From positions 116,940 to 180,939 of the forward strand of contig NZ_JAQKGU010000008.1 of the NCBI RefSeq assembly GCF_028532725.1: DNA of 64,000 nucleotides, given 5' to 3'. A program made the translations under genes and the position numbers. Each line of letters opens with the position of its first letter. Positions within the stretch are counted from its first letter, which is position 1. The notes beneath the pieces were generated by a model. That model was not told the origin of the DNA. It saw nothing but the letters and a program-made list of their open reading frames with translations, and did not search any database. Source of the DNA: Desulfovibrio sp. Fe33 (GTDB lineage: Bacteria; Desulfobacterota; Desulfovibrionia; Desulfovibrionales; Desulfovibrionaceae). Shown here one piece after another: positions 14,903 through 24,379 of the stretch.

Positions 14903-17900
14903 CTATGCGGCCTCACTCCACTCGTCGGCTAGGGATTCAGCCTGTTTTAGAACATCGTCAATGGCTTGTTTTTCTGCATCCGGCGGATATTTATATCGTT
15001 TGAGGATCTTCTTGACCATGATACGCATCCTTGCCCGAACCTTTTTTTTGTGCTGCCAGTCAACAGTTGCACTTTTCCGGAGTTTACTGGTCAATTCCTT
15101 GGCGATCTTTTTCAGGACATCATCACCAAGTTCCCGAACAGCGGATTCGTTTTCTTCCAAGGCATCGTAAAAAGCCAGTTCGTTGGGGGCCAATCCTATC
15201 TTGTTGCCACGGCTGATGGCTTCGTTGAAGTCCTTGGCCATTCGGATCAGTTCCTCGATAACTTGGGAGGTCTCGATAGCCCGGTTCCGATACTTGAACA
15301 GAGATTCCTCAAGTCGCTCCGAAAATTTCTTCTGCTGGGTCTGATTGCGCCTGAACCTAGCCTTGATCTCGTCGGCCAACAACCGCTCCAGAAGTTCCAC
15401 AGCCAAGTTGCGATGCTTCATGTTCCTGACGTCGTCTAGGAATTCCTCGGACAAGATGGAGATATCCGGCTTGTCTAATCCGGCCAGGGCGAAAATGTCA
15501 TCCACACCTTCGGGGACCACGGCACGGGCAAGTAATTGGTTCAGGACCGCTTCTTTTTCCTGTTTCGTTTTTTTGCCCGTCCTAGCCATGGCCTTGTTGA
15601 TGAATATCTTAATCGCTTGGAAGAAGGTTATTTCGTCCCGAAGGATGATAGCCTCGTCCAGCGTGCCACACAACGCTTGGGCGCTGTTCATGGCGTTGAC
15701 CGTGTCGAAAAAGTGCTTCTTGCGCTCTTCCTCGGCCACCACGTGGTCGGCCGCCGAAGGCAACAGTTCCACAGCCCTGGTTTTGTAGGTCGAGTAGTCA
15801 AAGTCGTGGAACATATCCCGCAGGATCTGTAACTTCTCTTTCAGCACCCAGATGGCTTCCTGAACATCGATTGTGGGTTGTCCGTCACGGCCGCCGTTTC
15901 TTGTATAGGCATACAGGGCATTTTTCAGTTCGCTGGCAATACCGATGTAGTCCACGATCAGGCCGCCCGGCTTACCTTTGAAGACCCGATTCACGCGGGC
16001 GATGGCCTGCATGAGGTTGTGCCCCTGCATGGGCTTGTCGATATACATGGTATGGGCGCACGGGGCATCGAAGCCGGTGAGCCACATGTCACGGACGATG
16101 ACCAGTTTCAGGCTGTCGTCCGGGTCCTTAAAACGCCTTTCAAGGCCCTTTTTCTGCTGTTTGCTATAGTGGTGTCGCTGTATGGCCTGCGAGTCAGAAG
16201 CATTGGCGGTCATGACGATACGAATGCTTCCGTCAGCGGGGTCATATCCGTGTTCGGTTTTGGTGCCTGCCCATTCGGGACGCAGGGCAACGATTTTGTC
16301 AAACATGTTAACGCAAATCTCGCGACTCATGCAGACGATGACCGCCTTGCCTTCAGTCGTTTCCAATCTGGTTTCGAAATGCTTGACGAGATCTTCTGAC
16401 ACTTGATTCAGACGTGGATCGGCACCGACCAGCTTCGCCAGGGCGGCCCATTTTCCCTTGGTCTTTTCCGCCTGCTGAATTTCCTCGTCTTCGGTGAGTT
16501 CGTCCATTTCGTCGTCAATGACAGGCATCTCGTCCCTGTTCAGATTCAACTTGGCCAAGCGGCTTTCGTAGAAAATCTTAACCGTGGCACCATCGGTCTG
16601 GGCTTGTTCGATGTCATAAATGCTGACGTAGTCCCCGAAAACGGCCCTGGTGTCCTTGTCTTCCTGGGAGATGGGGGTACCGGTAAAGCCGGTGAACGTC
16701 GCATTGGGCAGGGCATCCCTCATATGTTGGGCGAAGCCTGCCACGAACGCCTTGCGTTTCTTATCCAGCTTGGCCTTGAAACCATACTGGGACCGGTGAC
16801 ATTCGTCGGCGATGACCACGATGTTATGGCGATCAGACAGGGCGGGGAATTTCGTCTCATCATCGTCCAGGGCGAACTTCTGGATCGTGGTGAAGATGAT
16901 CCCGCCGGATTTCCGTTCATTCAACGCTTTGCGCAGATCTTTCCGGTCATCGACTTGGATCGGCGTGTCGGAAAGCAGGTCTCCGGCCTTGCAGAAGGTT
17001 TCGTATAGTTGTCCGTCCAGATCGTTGCGGTCCGTGACCACGACCAGGGTCGGATTGGCCAGTGCCGGATGTCGAAGAAGCTTTCCGGCCAGACAGCACA
17101 TGGAAATGGATTTTCCCGATCCTTGGGTATGCCAGATGACACCTCCGCGCCCTTTAACTTTCTGCGAGGCGTATTCTGATGCTCCTTTGACGGCTGCTTC
17201 CACGGCTTCGCGAACACCATGGAACTGATGGTAACCGGCGATCTTTTTGATTGTGGTCGGACCGTCTGATTCGAAGAGGACGAAGTCACGAATGTATTCC
17301 AAAAACAAAGAACGGTCGAAAAATCCTTTAACCACGTTTTTCAACTCGTATTCGAAGATGGGCCGGTCGTCCTCGTGCTTGATCGCCCGCCAAGGCAAGA
17401 ACCATTCCCTGGAAGCCGTCAGTGATCCCACGCGGGCCAGTACGCCGTCGGAAGCGATAAGCGCTTCGTTGAACATGGCGAGGTCGAATAGCTCCGACTT
17501 GTAGGTCTGCAACTGGTGGAAGGCTTCTTCCAGGCCGACTTCTTCTTCCATCTTCGGATTTTTCAACTCGATGACGGCCAGGGGGAGGCCGTTGACGTAG
17601 ACGATCAGGTCCGGCCTGCGGTTGTCCTTGGTTCCCTTGATGGTCAACTGGTCAACCACCCAGAACGCATTGTTGACGGGATTCTGGAAATCGATCAGGA
17701 ACACCTTGTCCTCGACGAGTTCCCCGTCCTGTTTGTAGGACACGCTGATGCCGTTGCGAAGCCAGGAATGGAAATGTTGGTTCGCCTTGGCCTGGATCGG
17801 TTCGGACAACGTCCTGATCTGGTGAAGGACATCCTCGATGGTCGATGCGGGCAACTGGGGATTGATGCGTTCGATGGCGGAGCGAAGCGGTGCGATCATC

Positions 17901-18034
17901 AGCACTTCGTCAAGCCGGGATCGCTGGCCGGTTCCGTCCGGCTCCGGGTTCAGGTCGGGACCGTGATGGTTTTCGTATCCCTCTTCCTGAAACCAGGTGA
18001 TGGCAAGCTTTTCCAGTTGATCTTCGGTAATCAT
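14903..18034 (-). CDS. hsdR: Type I restriction enzyme, R subunit
   Basis: HsdR is the motor and nuclease subunit of a type I restriction-modification complex: it translocates DNA and cleaves it away from the recognition site. The 1043-residue protein has the PD-(D/E)xK nuclease site (D142 and E156-L-K158 in RPDLIVYVNGLPLAVIELKNP), Walker A TQGSGKS at 303-309, DECH at 410-413 and further SF2 motifs (FTGTPIS, VRDMWLTGFDAP). The start is set at 18034 (MITEDQLEK); the frame is open further upstream but that part overlaps hsdS and is not natural. It is the last gene of the operon hsdM-hsdS-hsdR. Confidence 0.95.
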   Translation of the reverse strand: MITEDQLEKLAITWFQEEGYENHHGPDLNPEPDGTGQRSRLDEVLMIAPLRSAIERINPQLPASTIEDVLHQIRTLSEPIQAKANQHFHSWLRNGISVSYKQDGELVEDKVFLIDFQNPVNNAFWVVDQLTIKGTKDNRRPDLIVYVNGLPLAVIELKNPKMEEEVGLEEAFHQLQTYKSELFDLAMFNEALIASDGVLARVGSLTASREWFLPWRAIKHEDDRPIFEYELKNVVKGFFDRSLFLEYIRDFVLFESDGPTTIKKIAGYHQFHGVREAVEAAVKGASEYASQKVKGRGGVIWHTQGSGKSISMCCLAGKLLRHPALANPTLVVVTDRNDLDGQLYETFCKAGDLLSDTPIQVDDRKDLRKALNERKSGGIIFTTIQKFALDDDETKFPALSDRHNIVVIADECHRSQYGFKAKLDKKRKAFVAGFAQHMRDALPNATFTGFTGTPISQEDKDTRAVFGDYVSIYDIEQAQTDGATVKIFYESRLAKLNLNRDEMPVIDDEMDELTEDEEIQQAEKTKGKWAALAKLVGADPRLNQVSEDLVKHFETRLETTEGKAVIVCMSREICVNMFDKIVALRPEWAGTKTEHGYDPADGSIRIVMTANASDSQAIQRHHYSKQQKKGLERRFKDPDDSLKLVIVRDMWLTGFDAPCAHTMYIDKPMQGHNLMQAIARVNRVFKGKPGGLIVDYIGIASELKNALYAYTRNGGRDGQPTIDVQEAIWVLKEKLQILRDMFHDFDYSTYKTRAVELLPSAADHVVAEEERKKHFFDTVNAMNSAQALCGTLDEAIILRDEITFFQAIKIFINKAMARTGKKTKQEKEAVLNQLLARAVVPEGVDDIFALAGLDKPDISILSEEFLDDVRNMKHRNLAVELLERLLADEIKARFRRNQTQQKKFSERLEESLFKYRNRAIETSQVIEELIRMAKDFNEAISRGNKIGLAPNELAFYDALEENESAVRELGDDVLKKIAKELTSKLRKSATVDWQHKKKVRARMRIMVKKILKRYKYPPDAEKQAIDDVLKQAESLADEWSEAA

Positions 18035-18056
18035 CGGGCCACCGTGTTTTTGGGTG

Positions 18057-19355
18057 TTATAGGACTTTTTCCAGTTGCTTTTCGACCGCGGAAACGGACA
18101 ACTCGCCGGAAACCAGCTTGGGGAGAAGGGTGTCCCTGATAGCCCCAAGTCTCGCAGACTCTTCCTTGCAAGCGAACATCTTGTCAAAAAACGGAGAGAT
18201 TTGCCTATGAAAAGCCTGAACAACAGTTTCTGTTGGTATCACTGACTTCAAGTCTGCAACAACTGACGGGCGTACAGCCGGATAGGCTGCACCATCTGCT
18301 AGACGTGCCAAATGGGCTATGGATTCATCCGATGTCGCTACCAGATACACATATTCACGCCATTCTGTTGACTTCGGGGTCAATGCAGCAAACCCTGTGC
18401 TTCCGGTCAAAGGAACGGCTTCATCACCTATGTACGCATATGAACGATTGCCGGGTCTAACAGTTCCGACAATGGTATCGCCTTCCGACAAAATCCTTCT
18501 TGCCCTTGAAGGGGCCTTATCAAAGGCATATTCAACCGAGCATGAAATTATGCCGTTTTTCGTATTGGCCAGATCAACATAGTTGATTTGTGGAGGATGT
18601 TTCTTTTTCGTCCATGCTTTTTTGTTTAGAAATGCTACATCCGACAATATCCCTTGCTCCCAACCATCTGGTAACACCCCTTGCTCAGAACACATCAGCT
18701 TATTTGGGAATAAGGCAATCGTCTCTTTATCAACACCATTAGGCTGTTGGCCTTCCATTTTTGCCTTGACTGGATCAAAATCCACAAACCAACTCTTGAA
18801 AATCGCCCTCGCTACGGCTTCCAAAGTCTCGTTCATTCGACTATTCAAAGCGATTTTTCTGGAAATACATTCTAACAAATCAACTAGAACAGCTCGCTCA
18901 GGAGTTAATGGCGGCACTTCGTAAGAAAGGAAGTCATCTCTGGATAAGCCTAAATTCGTCGTTCCCGTTGCGTGCATTTTGCAATATTCACGATACGCGG
19001 GAGTACGAAGTATCCAGTAGACATATTCTTTAGAAAAATCGCTTCTGATAAAACGCAATTTTACGGTGTCTTGTGTCAGCCTGCCGACTTCAATATCACT
19101 CGGCACCCTGGCTACAGCGCCCAATAAATCTGCGGATTGGGTTACGTCTTTCAATGAAACGTACATCTCGCCTGGATAAACCAACAACTTCTCGGGACTT
19201 TCTCCGCCATAGGTCGTGAGATTGTCGTTTCTGAACCCACCATTCCTTCTTATTGTTGCCAGGCCAAGAAGCACCGGACCTGGTAAGTCTTTTTGCTTGC
19301 TTTTATAGGTAGTACCACGCTGCAACTCAACGATATCGCCAATCTTGGAGGTCAT
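18057..19355 (-). CDS. hsdS: Type I restriction enzyme, S (specificity) subunit
   Basis: HsdS chooses the DNA target through two target-recognition domains separated by helical spacers. Here the first spans about 1-145 (ending TGTTNLGLSRDDFLSYEVPPL, the usual border), followed by the conserved spacer LNETLEAVARAIFKSWFVDFDPVKAKMEG at about 175-205, and a second domain up to the C-terminal spacer (RDTLLPKLVSGELSV). The ATG at 19355 follows the hsdM stop after one base, with GGGGAAG inside hsdM as ribosome site. The first domain is more AT-rich than the flanking subunits, as is common for exchanged specificity domains. Confidence 0.93.
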   Translation of the reverse strand: MTSKIGDIVELQRGTTYKSKQKDLPGPVLLGLATIRRNGGFRNDNLTTYGGESPEKLLVYPGEMYVSLKDVTQSADLLGAVARVPSDIEVGRLTQDTVKLRFIRSDFSKEYVYWILRTPAYREYCKMHATGTTNLGLSRDDFLSYEVPPLTPERAVLVDLLECISRKIALNSRMNETLEAVARAIFKSWFVDFDPVKAKMEGQQPNGVDKETIALFPNKLMCSEQGVLPDGWEQGILSDVAFLNKKAWTKKKHPPQINYVDLANTKNGIISCSVEYAFDKAPSRARRILSEGDTIVGTVRPGNRSYAYIGDEAVPLTGSTGFAALTPKSTEWREYVYLVATSDESIAHLARLADGAAYPAVRPSVVADLKSVIPTETVVQAFHRQISPFFDKMFACKEESARLGAIRDTLLPKLVSGELSVSAVEKQLEKVL

Positions 19356-19356
19356 G

Positions 19357-21009
19357 TTAACACTTCCCCAAACCAATCTTATGCAAATTTTCCAGAATAT
19401 CCTCGTCTATTTTCTGGCTTTCCATCATCCCTTCCACCAATGCGTCGACTAATGGACGTATCTTTTCTTCAAATGAAATAACGTCATTCTTTTTTGTAGA
19501 AGCTCCAACGTATCGTCCCGGCGTAAGGATATAGCCATGTTTACGGATGTCATTTAACTCAACCGAAGCACAAAAGCCGGCTTCGTCTTCATAAGGTGTT
19601 TCGGCTTTGTTTCCCATTTGCCAACGGAAAAGCGTCTGGGCAATTCTCAAGATATCCTTTTCCTGATCAAAATCGCGACGGGCCCGATCGACCATGTAGC
19701 CGCAATGGCTTGCGTCGATGAACAACACCTCGCCGGTTCGGTTGCGCAAGTCCTCGATGTTTTGCCCGTTGGACTTGTCGTTGTTCAAAAACCAGATACA
19801 GGCCGGGATAGGGGTGTTGGTGAACAGGTTCCCAGGCAAGGACATGACGCATTCCACAAGATCGGCCTCGACGATCGCTTTTCGTATCTCGCCTTCTCCA
19901 CCAGTCGTGGAGGACATCGACCCATTCGCCAGGATAATCGCCATTTTCCCCTTGGGGCCAAGGTGGTGGATCATGTGTTGCATCCAGGCGAAGTTGGCGT
20001 TCTTGGCCGGAGGGAGTCCATATTTCCACCGCACGTCATCGGCCAACGCTTCCGCAGGCCAGGGAAGGTTGAACGGCGGATTGGCCATGATGTAGTCGAA
20101 CCGCTTGTGCTGGTGCTGGTTCTTGGTGAACGTGTCGCCGGGTTCCTTGCCGAAGTCGAACTCGATGCCACGGATGGCCATGTTCATGGCCGCCAAGCGC
20201 CAAGTGGTCGGATTGGACTCCTGGCCGTAGACGGACAGGTTGTCGATGTTGCCGCCATGGGCATCCACGAATTCCTCACTGGAAACGAAAAATCCGCCGG
20301 AACCGCAGGCGGGATCGTAGACGCGCCCCTTGTACGGACGAAGCATCTCGACGATGAGCGTGACGATGGACTTCGGGGTATAGAACTGGCCGCCCTTTTT
20401 GCCTTCGGCGGCGGCGAACTGGCCGAGGAAATATTCGTATACGTGGCCGAGGATGTCCTTGGCCTTCAGGCTGTCATGTTCGAACGGGATAGTGTTGATC
20501 AGATCCATGACCTCGGCCAACTTGCCGCTGTCGATCTGCAACCTGGCGTAGTCCTTGTTCAGGACGTTCTTCAAGACCGGATTCTCCTTCTCGATGGCAA
20601 TCATGGCATCGTCGAGAAGGTTGCCCACGCTTTTGAAATCCTTGCCCCAAGGAAGGGGTGAACCGGGGTTCAGCTTGGCGCAATCAAGCAGGGCGGCCCA
20701 GCGGGCCGATTCCGGCACCCAGAAGACATTCGCTTCCGTGTAGTAGTCCCGATCCTCAAGCTCTTCCGTGACAAATCCCTCGTCGTCGGCATCCTCTCCC
20801 AGATAATAGTCATGTTCGGGATCAGCGAACCATCTGCGGAGTTCCGCTTGGCGTTGCTCGAAGCTGTCCCCGACGTATTTCAGGAAGACGATGCCAAGAA
20901 CAACGTGCTTGTAGACCGCGGCATCCAGGGAGGGGAGCAACTTGCAGGCGGCATCCCATAACCGCTTGTCCAGTTGCTTGAGGAACTCGTGCTGTTCGGA
21001 AGTCGTCAT
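19357..21009 (-). CDS. hsdM: Type I restriction enzyme, M (methyltransferase) subunit
   Basis: HsdM methylates adenine at N6. In the 550-residue protein the N-terminal helical domain (1-165) precedes the methyltransferase core with DPACGSGGF at 232-240 (S-adenosylmethionine binding) and NPPF at 310-313 (catalytic motif IV). It heads the operon and overlaps functionally with hsdS, which starts one base after its stop. AAAGGGA lies before the ATG. About 30 bases upstream of the start is a CCGTC-TTTTTA-GACGG hairpin (21040-21055) that might be an operator. The IS1595-like element begins 110 bp upstream. Confidence 0.95.
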   Translation of the reverse strand: MTTSEQHEFLKQLDKRLWDAACKLLPSLDAAVYKHVVLGIVFLKYVGDSFEQRQAELRRWFADPEHDYYLGEDADDEGFVTEELEDRDYYTEANVFWVPESARWAALLDCAKLNPGSPLPWGKDFKSVGNLLDDAMIAIEKENPVLKNVLNKDYARLQIDSGKLAEVMDLINTIPFEHDSLKAKDILGHVYEYFLGQFAAAEGKKGGQFYTPKSIVTLIVEMLRPYKGRVYDPACGSGGFFVSSEEFVDAHGGNIDNLSVYGQESNPTTWRLAAMNMAIRGIEFDFGKEPGDTFTKNQHQHKRFDYIMANPPFNLPWPAEALADDVRWKYGLPPAKNANFAWMQHMIHHLGPKGKMAIILANGSMSSTTGGEGEIRKAIVEADLVECVMSLPGNLFTNTPIPACIWFLNNDKSNGQNIEDLRNRTGEVLFIDASHCGYMVDRARRDFDQEKDILRIAQTLFRWQMGNKAETPYEDEAGFCASVELNDIRKHGYILTPGRYVGASTKKNDVISFEEKIRPLVDALVEGMMESQKIDEDILENLHKIGLGKC

Positions 21010-21296
21010 GAAATTTGTCCCTTTCTTGTTGGTTCTTTTCCGTCTTTTTAGACGGTTACACGGATGCTATACTTGCCAAAAGACTCAAGTCAATCGCCGG
21101 TGACAGGAAATATGATACTGGCATACCGGAATTTCGACACACCCACCTTCGCAACCCGCCAGGAAAAAAGAAAAAGATAAACTCTTCACCGGTATTTCAA
21201 CCGGTTATCAAGGCTTGTTCGACATTTCACAATATACTTAGCTAACACCTCGCAATACTTGACAAAAGTTCAAAAATATGCTTTATACTGGCCGTA

Positions 21297-22355
21297 ATGC
21301 CCTCGAAAAACCACACGCACGAGCAACACTTCCTGCTTTCGGCGAAAGCCCGCAGCCTGTCCATACCGCAGATCGCGGAATGGGACGAGGAGACCGTCTT
21401 CAAGACCTTCCGCGAACTGCGGTGGCCGAAGACGGGTGGCGAGCCGTATTGCCCGATCTGCGGCAGCGTGGACCACTATTTCATCAAGGGGCGGCGGCAA
21501 TGGCGGTGCAAGGATTGCGGACGCACCTATTCGGTGACCAGCGGAACCTGGCTGCATTCCTCCAACCTGCCTCTCAAGACCATCCTGATCGCCATCGTCC
21601 TGTTGGCGAATGCAGTCAAAGGGGTGTCCGCATCCCAGCTCATGCGCCACCTGGATGTCCAGTACAAGACGGCGTACACCCTGTACCACAAGTTGCGGAG
21701 CGCACTTCTTAAAACCCGGTATGACCAACCGGCCATGAAGGGCGAAATCCAGACCGACGGGGCATACCTCAATCCGTACAAGCGGCCGGCCAACAGAGCC
21801 ATGGACAGGCCCGATGGGGACCGGGAGTCCTCCATGCCCGAATCCTGCATCCTAGTCATCAGGCAGGCCGGGGAAAAGGGCAAAGGCGCGACCAGGACGC
21901 TCACGTATGTGATCGACAAGGAAAACGCCAAGGACATCCAGTATCACGTCGAGGACAATGTCCAGCCGGGATCCACCATTGTTTCGGACGAACACTCGGC
22001 CTACGGCAATCTTCAGGTCAACTTCGAACGGGTGGTGGTCAACCACAAGATCTGCTATTGCGGCCCCGCAGGCGAGAACACCAACCAGGCGGAAAGCTTC
22101 TTCGCCCGGTTCAGGCGCATGTTCAAGGGGCAAATCCACCGGGCCAGCCGGGAATATCTCGAACTCTACGCCAACGAAGTGGCCTACCGGGAGGACACCC
22201 GGCGGTGGGACAACGGCAGAATCGCCTTCGATATGCTTGGCCGCATGCTCACCCTGGCCGATGATTCCCCGTTCAGGGGCTACTGGTCACGCAGCAGACG
22301 CAACCCCGCGGTCGCTTCCTTGGAATCGCCGCCATCCTTTCCCTTGGCGGCGTAG
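21297..22355 (+). CDS. IS1595-family (ISXO2-type) transposase
   Basis: The 352-residue protein has an N-terminal zinc ribbon (CPICGSVDHYFIKG ... CKDCGRTYSVTSGT, residues about 51-85) and the ISXO2-like DDE/DDN domain: EIQTDGAYL, the second aspartate in TIVSDEHSAY, and the third motif in NTNQAESFFARFRRMFKGQIHR. The length is usual and no frame break is seen, so it may be active. The ATG at 21297 overlaps GCCGTA; a TATACT lies just upstream. The last 76 bases overlap the opposing passenger gene. Confidence 0.9.
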   Translation: MPSKNHTHEQHFLLSAKARSLSIPQIAEWDEETVFKTFRELRWPKTGGEPYCPICGSVDHYFIKGRRQWRCKDCGRTYSVTSGTWLHSSNLPLKTILIAIVLLANAVKGVSASQLMRHLDVQYKTAYTLYHKLRSALLKTRYDQPAMKGEIQTDGAYLNPYKRPANRAMDRPDGDRESSMPESCILVIRQAGEKGKGATRTLTYVIDKENAKDIQYHVEDNVQPGSTIVSDEHSAYGNLQVNFERVVVNHKICYCGPAGENTNQAESFFARFRRMFKGQIHRASREYLELYANEVAYREDTRRWDNGRIAFDMLGRMLTLADDSPFRGYWSRSRRNPAVASLESPPSFPLAA

Positions 22356-22771
22356 CCCACTAGGGACCAGTATTCCATATGGTCGTCGGGATCGCCGTTG
22401 ACCTTTTCTACGACATCATAGTTGATCAGCGCCCGGCGGACTTCGGTCCAGCAGTCTTCGGTCATGCCTTTTCGTTCCATGACTTGGTCGGCGATGGCCC
22501 GGGTGGACAGGGGGCCGCCTTCGGCCGCCTTCAGCGTCCGGATGATCAGGGATTTCAGTTCGCCCCGATCGAACTTCTTGGTGTACTGGCGCTTGGGCAG
22601 GACCATGCCGGGATCGAAGGCGGGGTCCATCAGGCCGATGGCCGTGTCCAGGGCCTTGATGTAGCCGTCGTTCAGCCGGATGCGTTCCCGCATCGCCTGG
22701 TTGTCGGCGATCAGTTCCGCCCGGCGCTTGGCCAGGGCCGCTGTGGTGTGGGGATGGGTATTCTCGCTCAT
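22280..22771 (-). CDS. IS passenger protein, convergent to the transposase
   Basis: The 163-residue product has a coiled-coil-like N-terminus (AALAKRRAELIADNQAMRERIRLNDGYIKALDTAIGLMD) and a C-terminal winged-helix-like part (GGPLSTRAIADQVMERKGMTEDCWTEVRRALINYDVVEKV). It probably binds DNA. The gene overlaps the 3' end of the transposase by 76 bp on the other strand and lies inside the proposed IS ends. Whether it regulates transposition cannot be told from sequence. Confidence 0.65.
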   Translation of the reverse strand: MSENTHPHTTAALAKRRAELIADNQAMRERIRLNDGYIKALDTAIGLMDPAFDPGMVLPKRQYTKKFDRGELKSLIIRTLKAAEGGPLSTRAIADQVMERKGMTEDCWTEVRRALINYDVVEKVNGDPDDHMEYWSLVGYAAKGKDGGDSKEATAGLRLLRDQ

Positions 22772-22815
22772 GCAGCCAGATTACGCTGCGTGGAGAACCG
22801 GGGGCAAGGTGGGCT

Positions 22816-23505
22816 TTGTGCGAATGCTACATAATACCGAATTTCTCCAGTTACAAGAACGGGCGTAAGCATAAATTTTATGGTGGATTAGCTAAGCAGT
22901 CACCTATCCGTATCTCCATTCCAAGCACTGGGCATTGGCATGTAGCAGTTGACATGCAAGGGCTACGTGGCAGTACCAGAGCCTCAGTGAGAATGTTGCC
23001 AGGTCCTTTGCCTGAAATACGGCAAACGCCACTCTCCGATATCCCTAGTCTTGTGCAAAGGAATATTCCACCATCAGTTGAATCTGAAGGCAGAACACAT
23101 GATGTATTTATATCTCACGCGTCAGAAGACAAAGATGAAATTGTAAGGTCGCTAGCAAACGCTTTGATTGGACAAGGTCTGAGTGTCTGGTATGATGAAT
23201 TCTCTTTACGCATTGGCGATAGCTTGCGGCAGAAGATAGATAAAGGGCTAGCTACAAGCCGTGTCTGTCTTGTTGTGTTATCACAATCATTTATAAGTAA
23301 AGGCTGGACAAACTACGAACTTGATGGAATCGTTACCCGATCTATATCCGGCGAGCAAATTCTTTTACCTATTTGGCACAATATTACCAAACAACAAGTT
23401 ATGGACTTTAGTCCTTCTTTGGCTGATAAAGTTGCAAGAAGTACAGCAACTCACACAGTCGATGAAATTGCTATAGAAATAGCAGAGTTGCTCAATAGGG
23501 ATTAA
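22816..23505 (+). pseudogene. DUF1883-TIR protein, N-terminus lost to the IS
   Basis: From NFSSYKNGRKHKFYGGLAK on, the product matches the DUF1883 domain (to about residue 75: WHVAVDMQGLRGSTRASVRMLP), followed by a C-terminal TIR domain (HDVFISHASEDKDEIVRSLA, SLRIGDSLRQKIDKGL, CLVVLSQSFISKGWTNYELD). The glutamate in NYELD is where TIR NADases have their catalytic residue. Usual DUF1883 proteins have about 35 more residues at the front; here the frame upstream runs straight into the IS end, with a TTG at 22816 as only start. It is beheaded, though a fusion product could be made. DUF1883-TIR proteins are candidates for phage defence. Confidence 0.75.
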
Positions 23506-23607
23506 TAAACACACAGAACCAATAGGCATGGCTCCACAGAGGAGGGAGGACCGGCCACTGTATATATTCGGCATTGAGACGAGCGTCTTCTTGCCTGAAA
23601 TCGCAGA

Positions 23608-24270
23608 CTACTCAAACCGCCCGTACATGGCCTCGTGGCACTCCCTCAGAAAGCCCATCATCTCGGCGTAATCGCCCGACTCATAGAAACGGATCATGCC
23701 CGCGTTGTACTCGGTGAGCCGCTTGGCGGGCACCGACAGCGGCGCATAGCCGTGGCTCATGAGATGGCCGTTGAGCATCAGCAGGCCCGTGCGCTTGTTG
23801 GCGTCCCAGAAGAACTGGTTGCGGGCGAAGTCGAGGTGCAGTCGATAAGCCTGCCCGCGCACGTCCTCAAGCACCAGGATATCCTTGATCACCCGCTCGA
23901 AGATTGAGTCCAGTTCGCTCGCCTTGGGCGGCTTGTACTCGGTCCCGGCGATGCCGACCTGACCCGAGCGGAACTGGCCGGGGTCCAACGCCTCGCCGAG
24001 CCCCAAGACGCCCTGTATCGTGCAGGCCGTTTCCTTGGTCAGGCTGAACGTGTCCTGCCTGACCATGTCGATGACCAGCTCCCAGCCGAGCTTCTGCTGT
24101 TTGAGCTTCTCGACGTCGGCAACCTTGTGCCCGCCGACAGTCACTCCCTGGAGGTAGGTCTGCACCTCGGGCATGGTGAAGGGCATCCCTTCCAGGCTCT
24201 GCACGTCGAACACGAGCTCAGCGAAGACTTTTCTAGCTATGAATAGTGCTTTTTCTTTGTCCTGTTTCAT
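23608..24270 (-). CDS. Fic/Doc-family protein with altered active-site motif
   Basis: Fic enzymes usually transfer AMP to protein side chains. This 220-residue member has an N-terminal inhibitory-helix-like motif (SLEGMPFT, E27) and a Fic core with QFFWDANKRTG at 152-162. Compared with the consensus HPFxxGNxR, the catalytic histidine is Gln152 and the glycine is Ala157, while the Asn-x-Arg part is kept. GC content is host-like. The change at the histidine position suggests a different or no transferase activity. The ATG at 24270 has GGAGGAAA close upstream. Confidence 0.85.
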   Translation of the reverse strand: MKQDKEKALFIARKVFAELVFDVQSLEGMPFTMPEVQTYLQGVTVGGHKVADVEKLKQQKLGWELVIDMVRQDTFSLTKETACTIQGVLGLGEALDPGQFRSGQVGIAGTEYKPPKASELDSIFERVIKDILVLEDVRGQAYRLHLDFARNQFFWDANKRTGLLMLNGHLMSHGYAPLSVPAKRLTEYNAGMIRFYESGDYAEMMGFLRECHEAMYGRFE

Positions 24271-24379
24271 GCTGTTTCCTCCCGATCAACGCAATCGCCG
24301 GTCTCGGGCGTTTTCAATAACTGTCTCGAATTATGGATGGAGTCAACTCTGATCGTCGCACTTGCAGCCCCAGTAGCCA

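Larger units (their letters stand above)
21120..22838 (+). mobile_element. IS1595-like insertion sequence with passenger gene
   Basis: The element carries an ISXO2-type transposase and a convergent small gene. Probable ends: GGCATACC at 21120 and, inverted, GGTATTAT ending at 22838; reading inwards both share a TTCG-CACA element and CCCACCTT about 25 bases from the tip, allowing small gaps. Flanks show no target duplication, so one side has been rearranged. The right end cuts a DUF1883-TIR gene. A 25-base copy of the right end lies alone at 13116. Confidence 0.6.
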
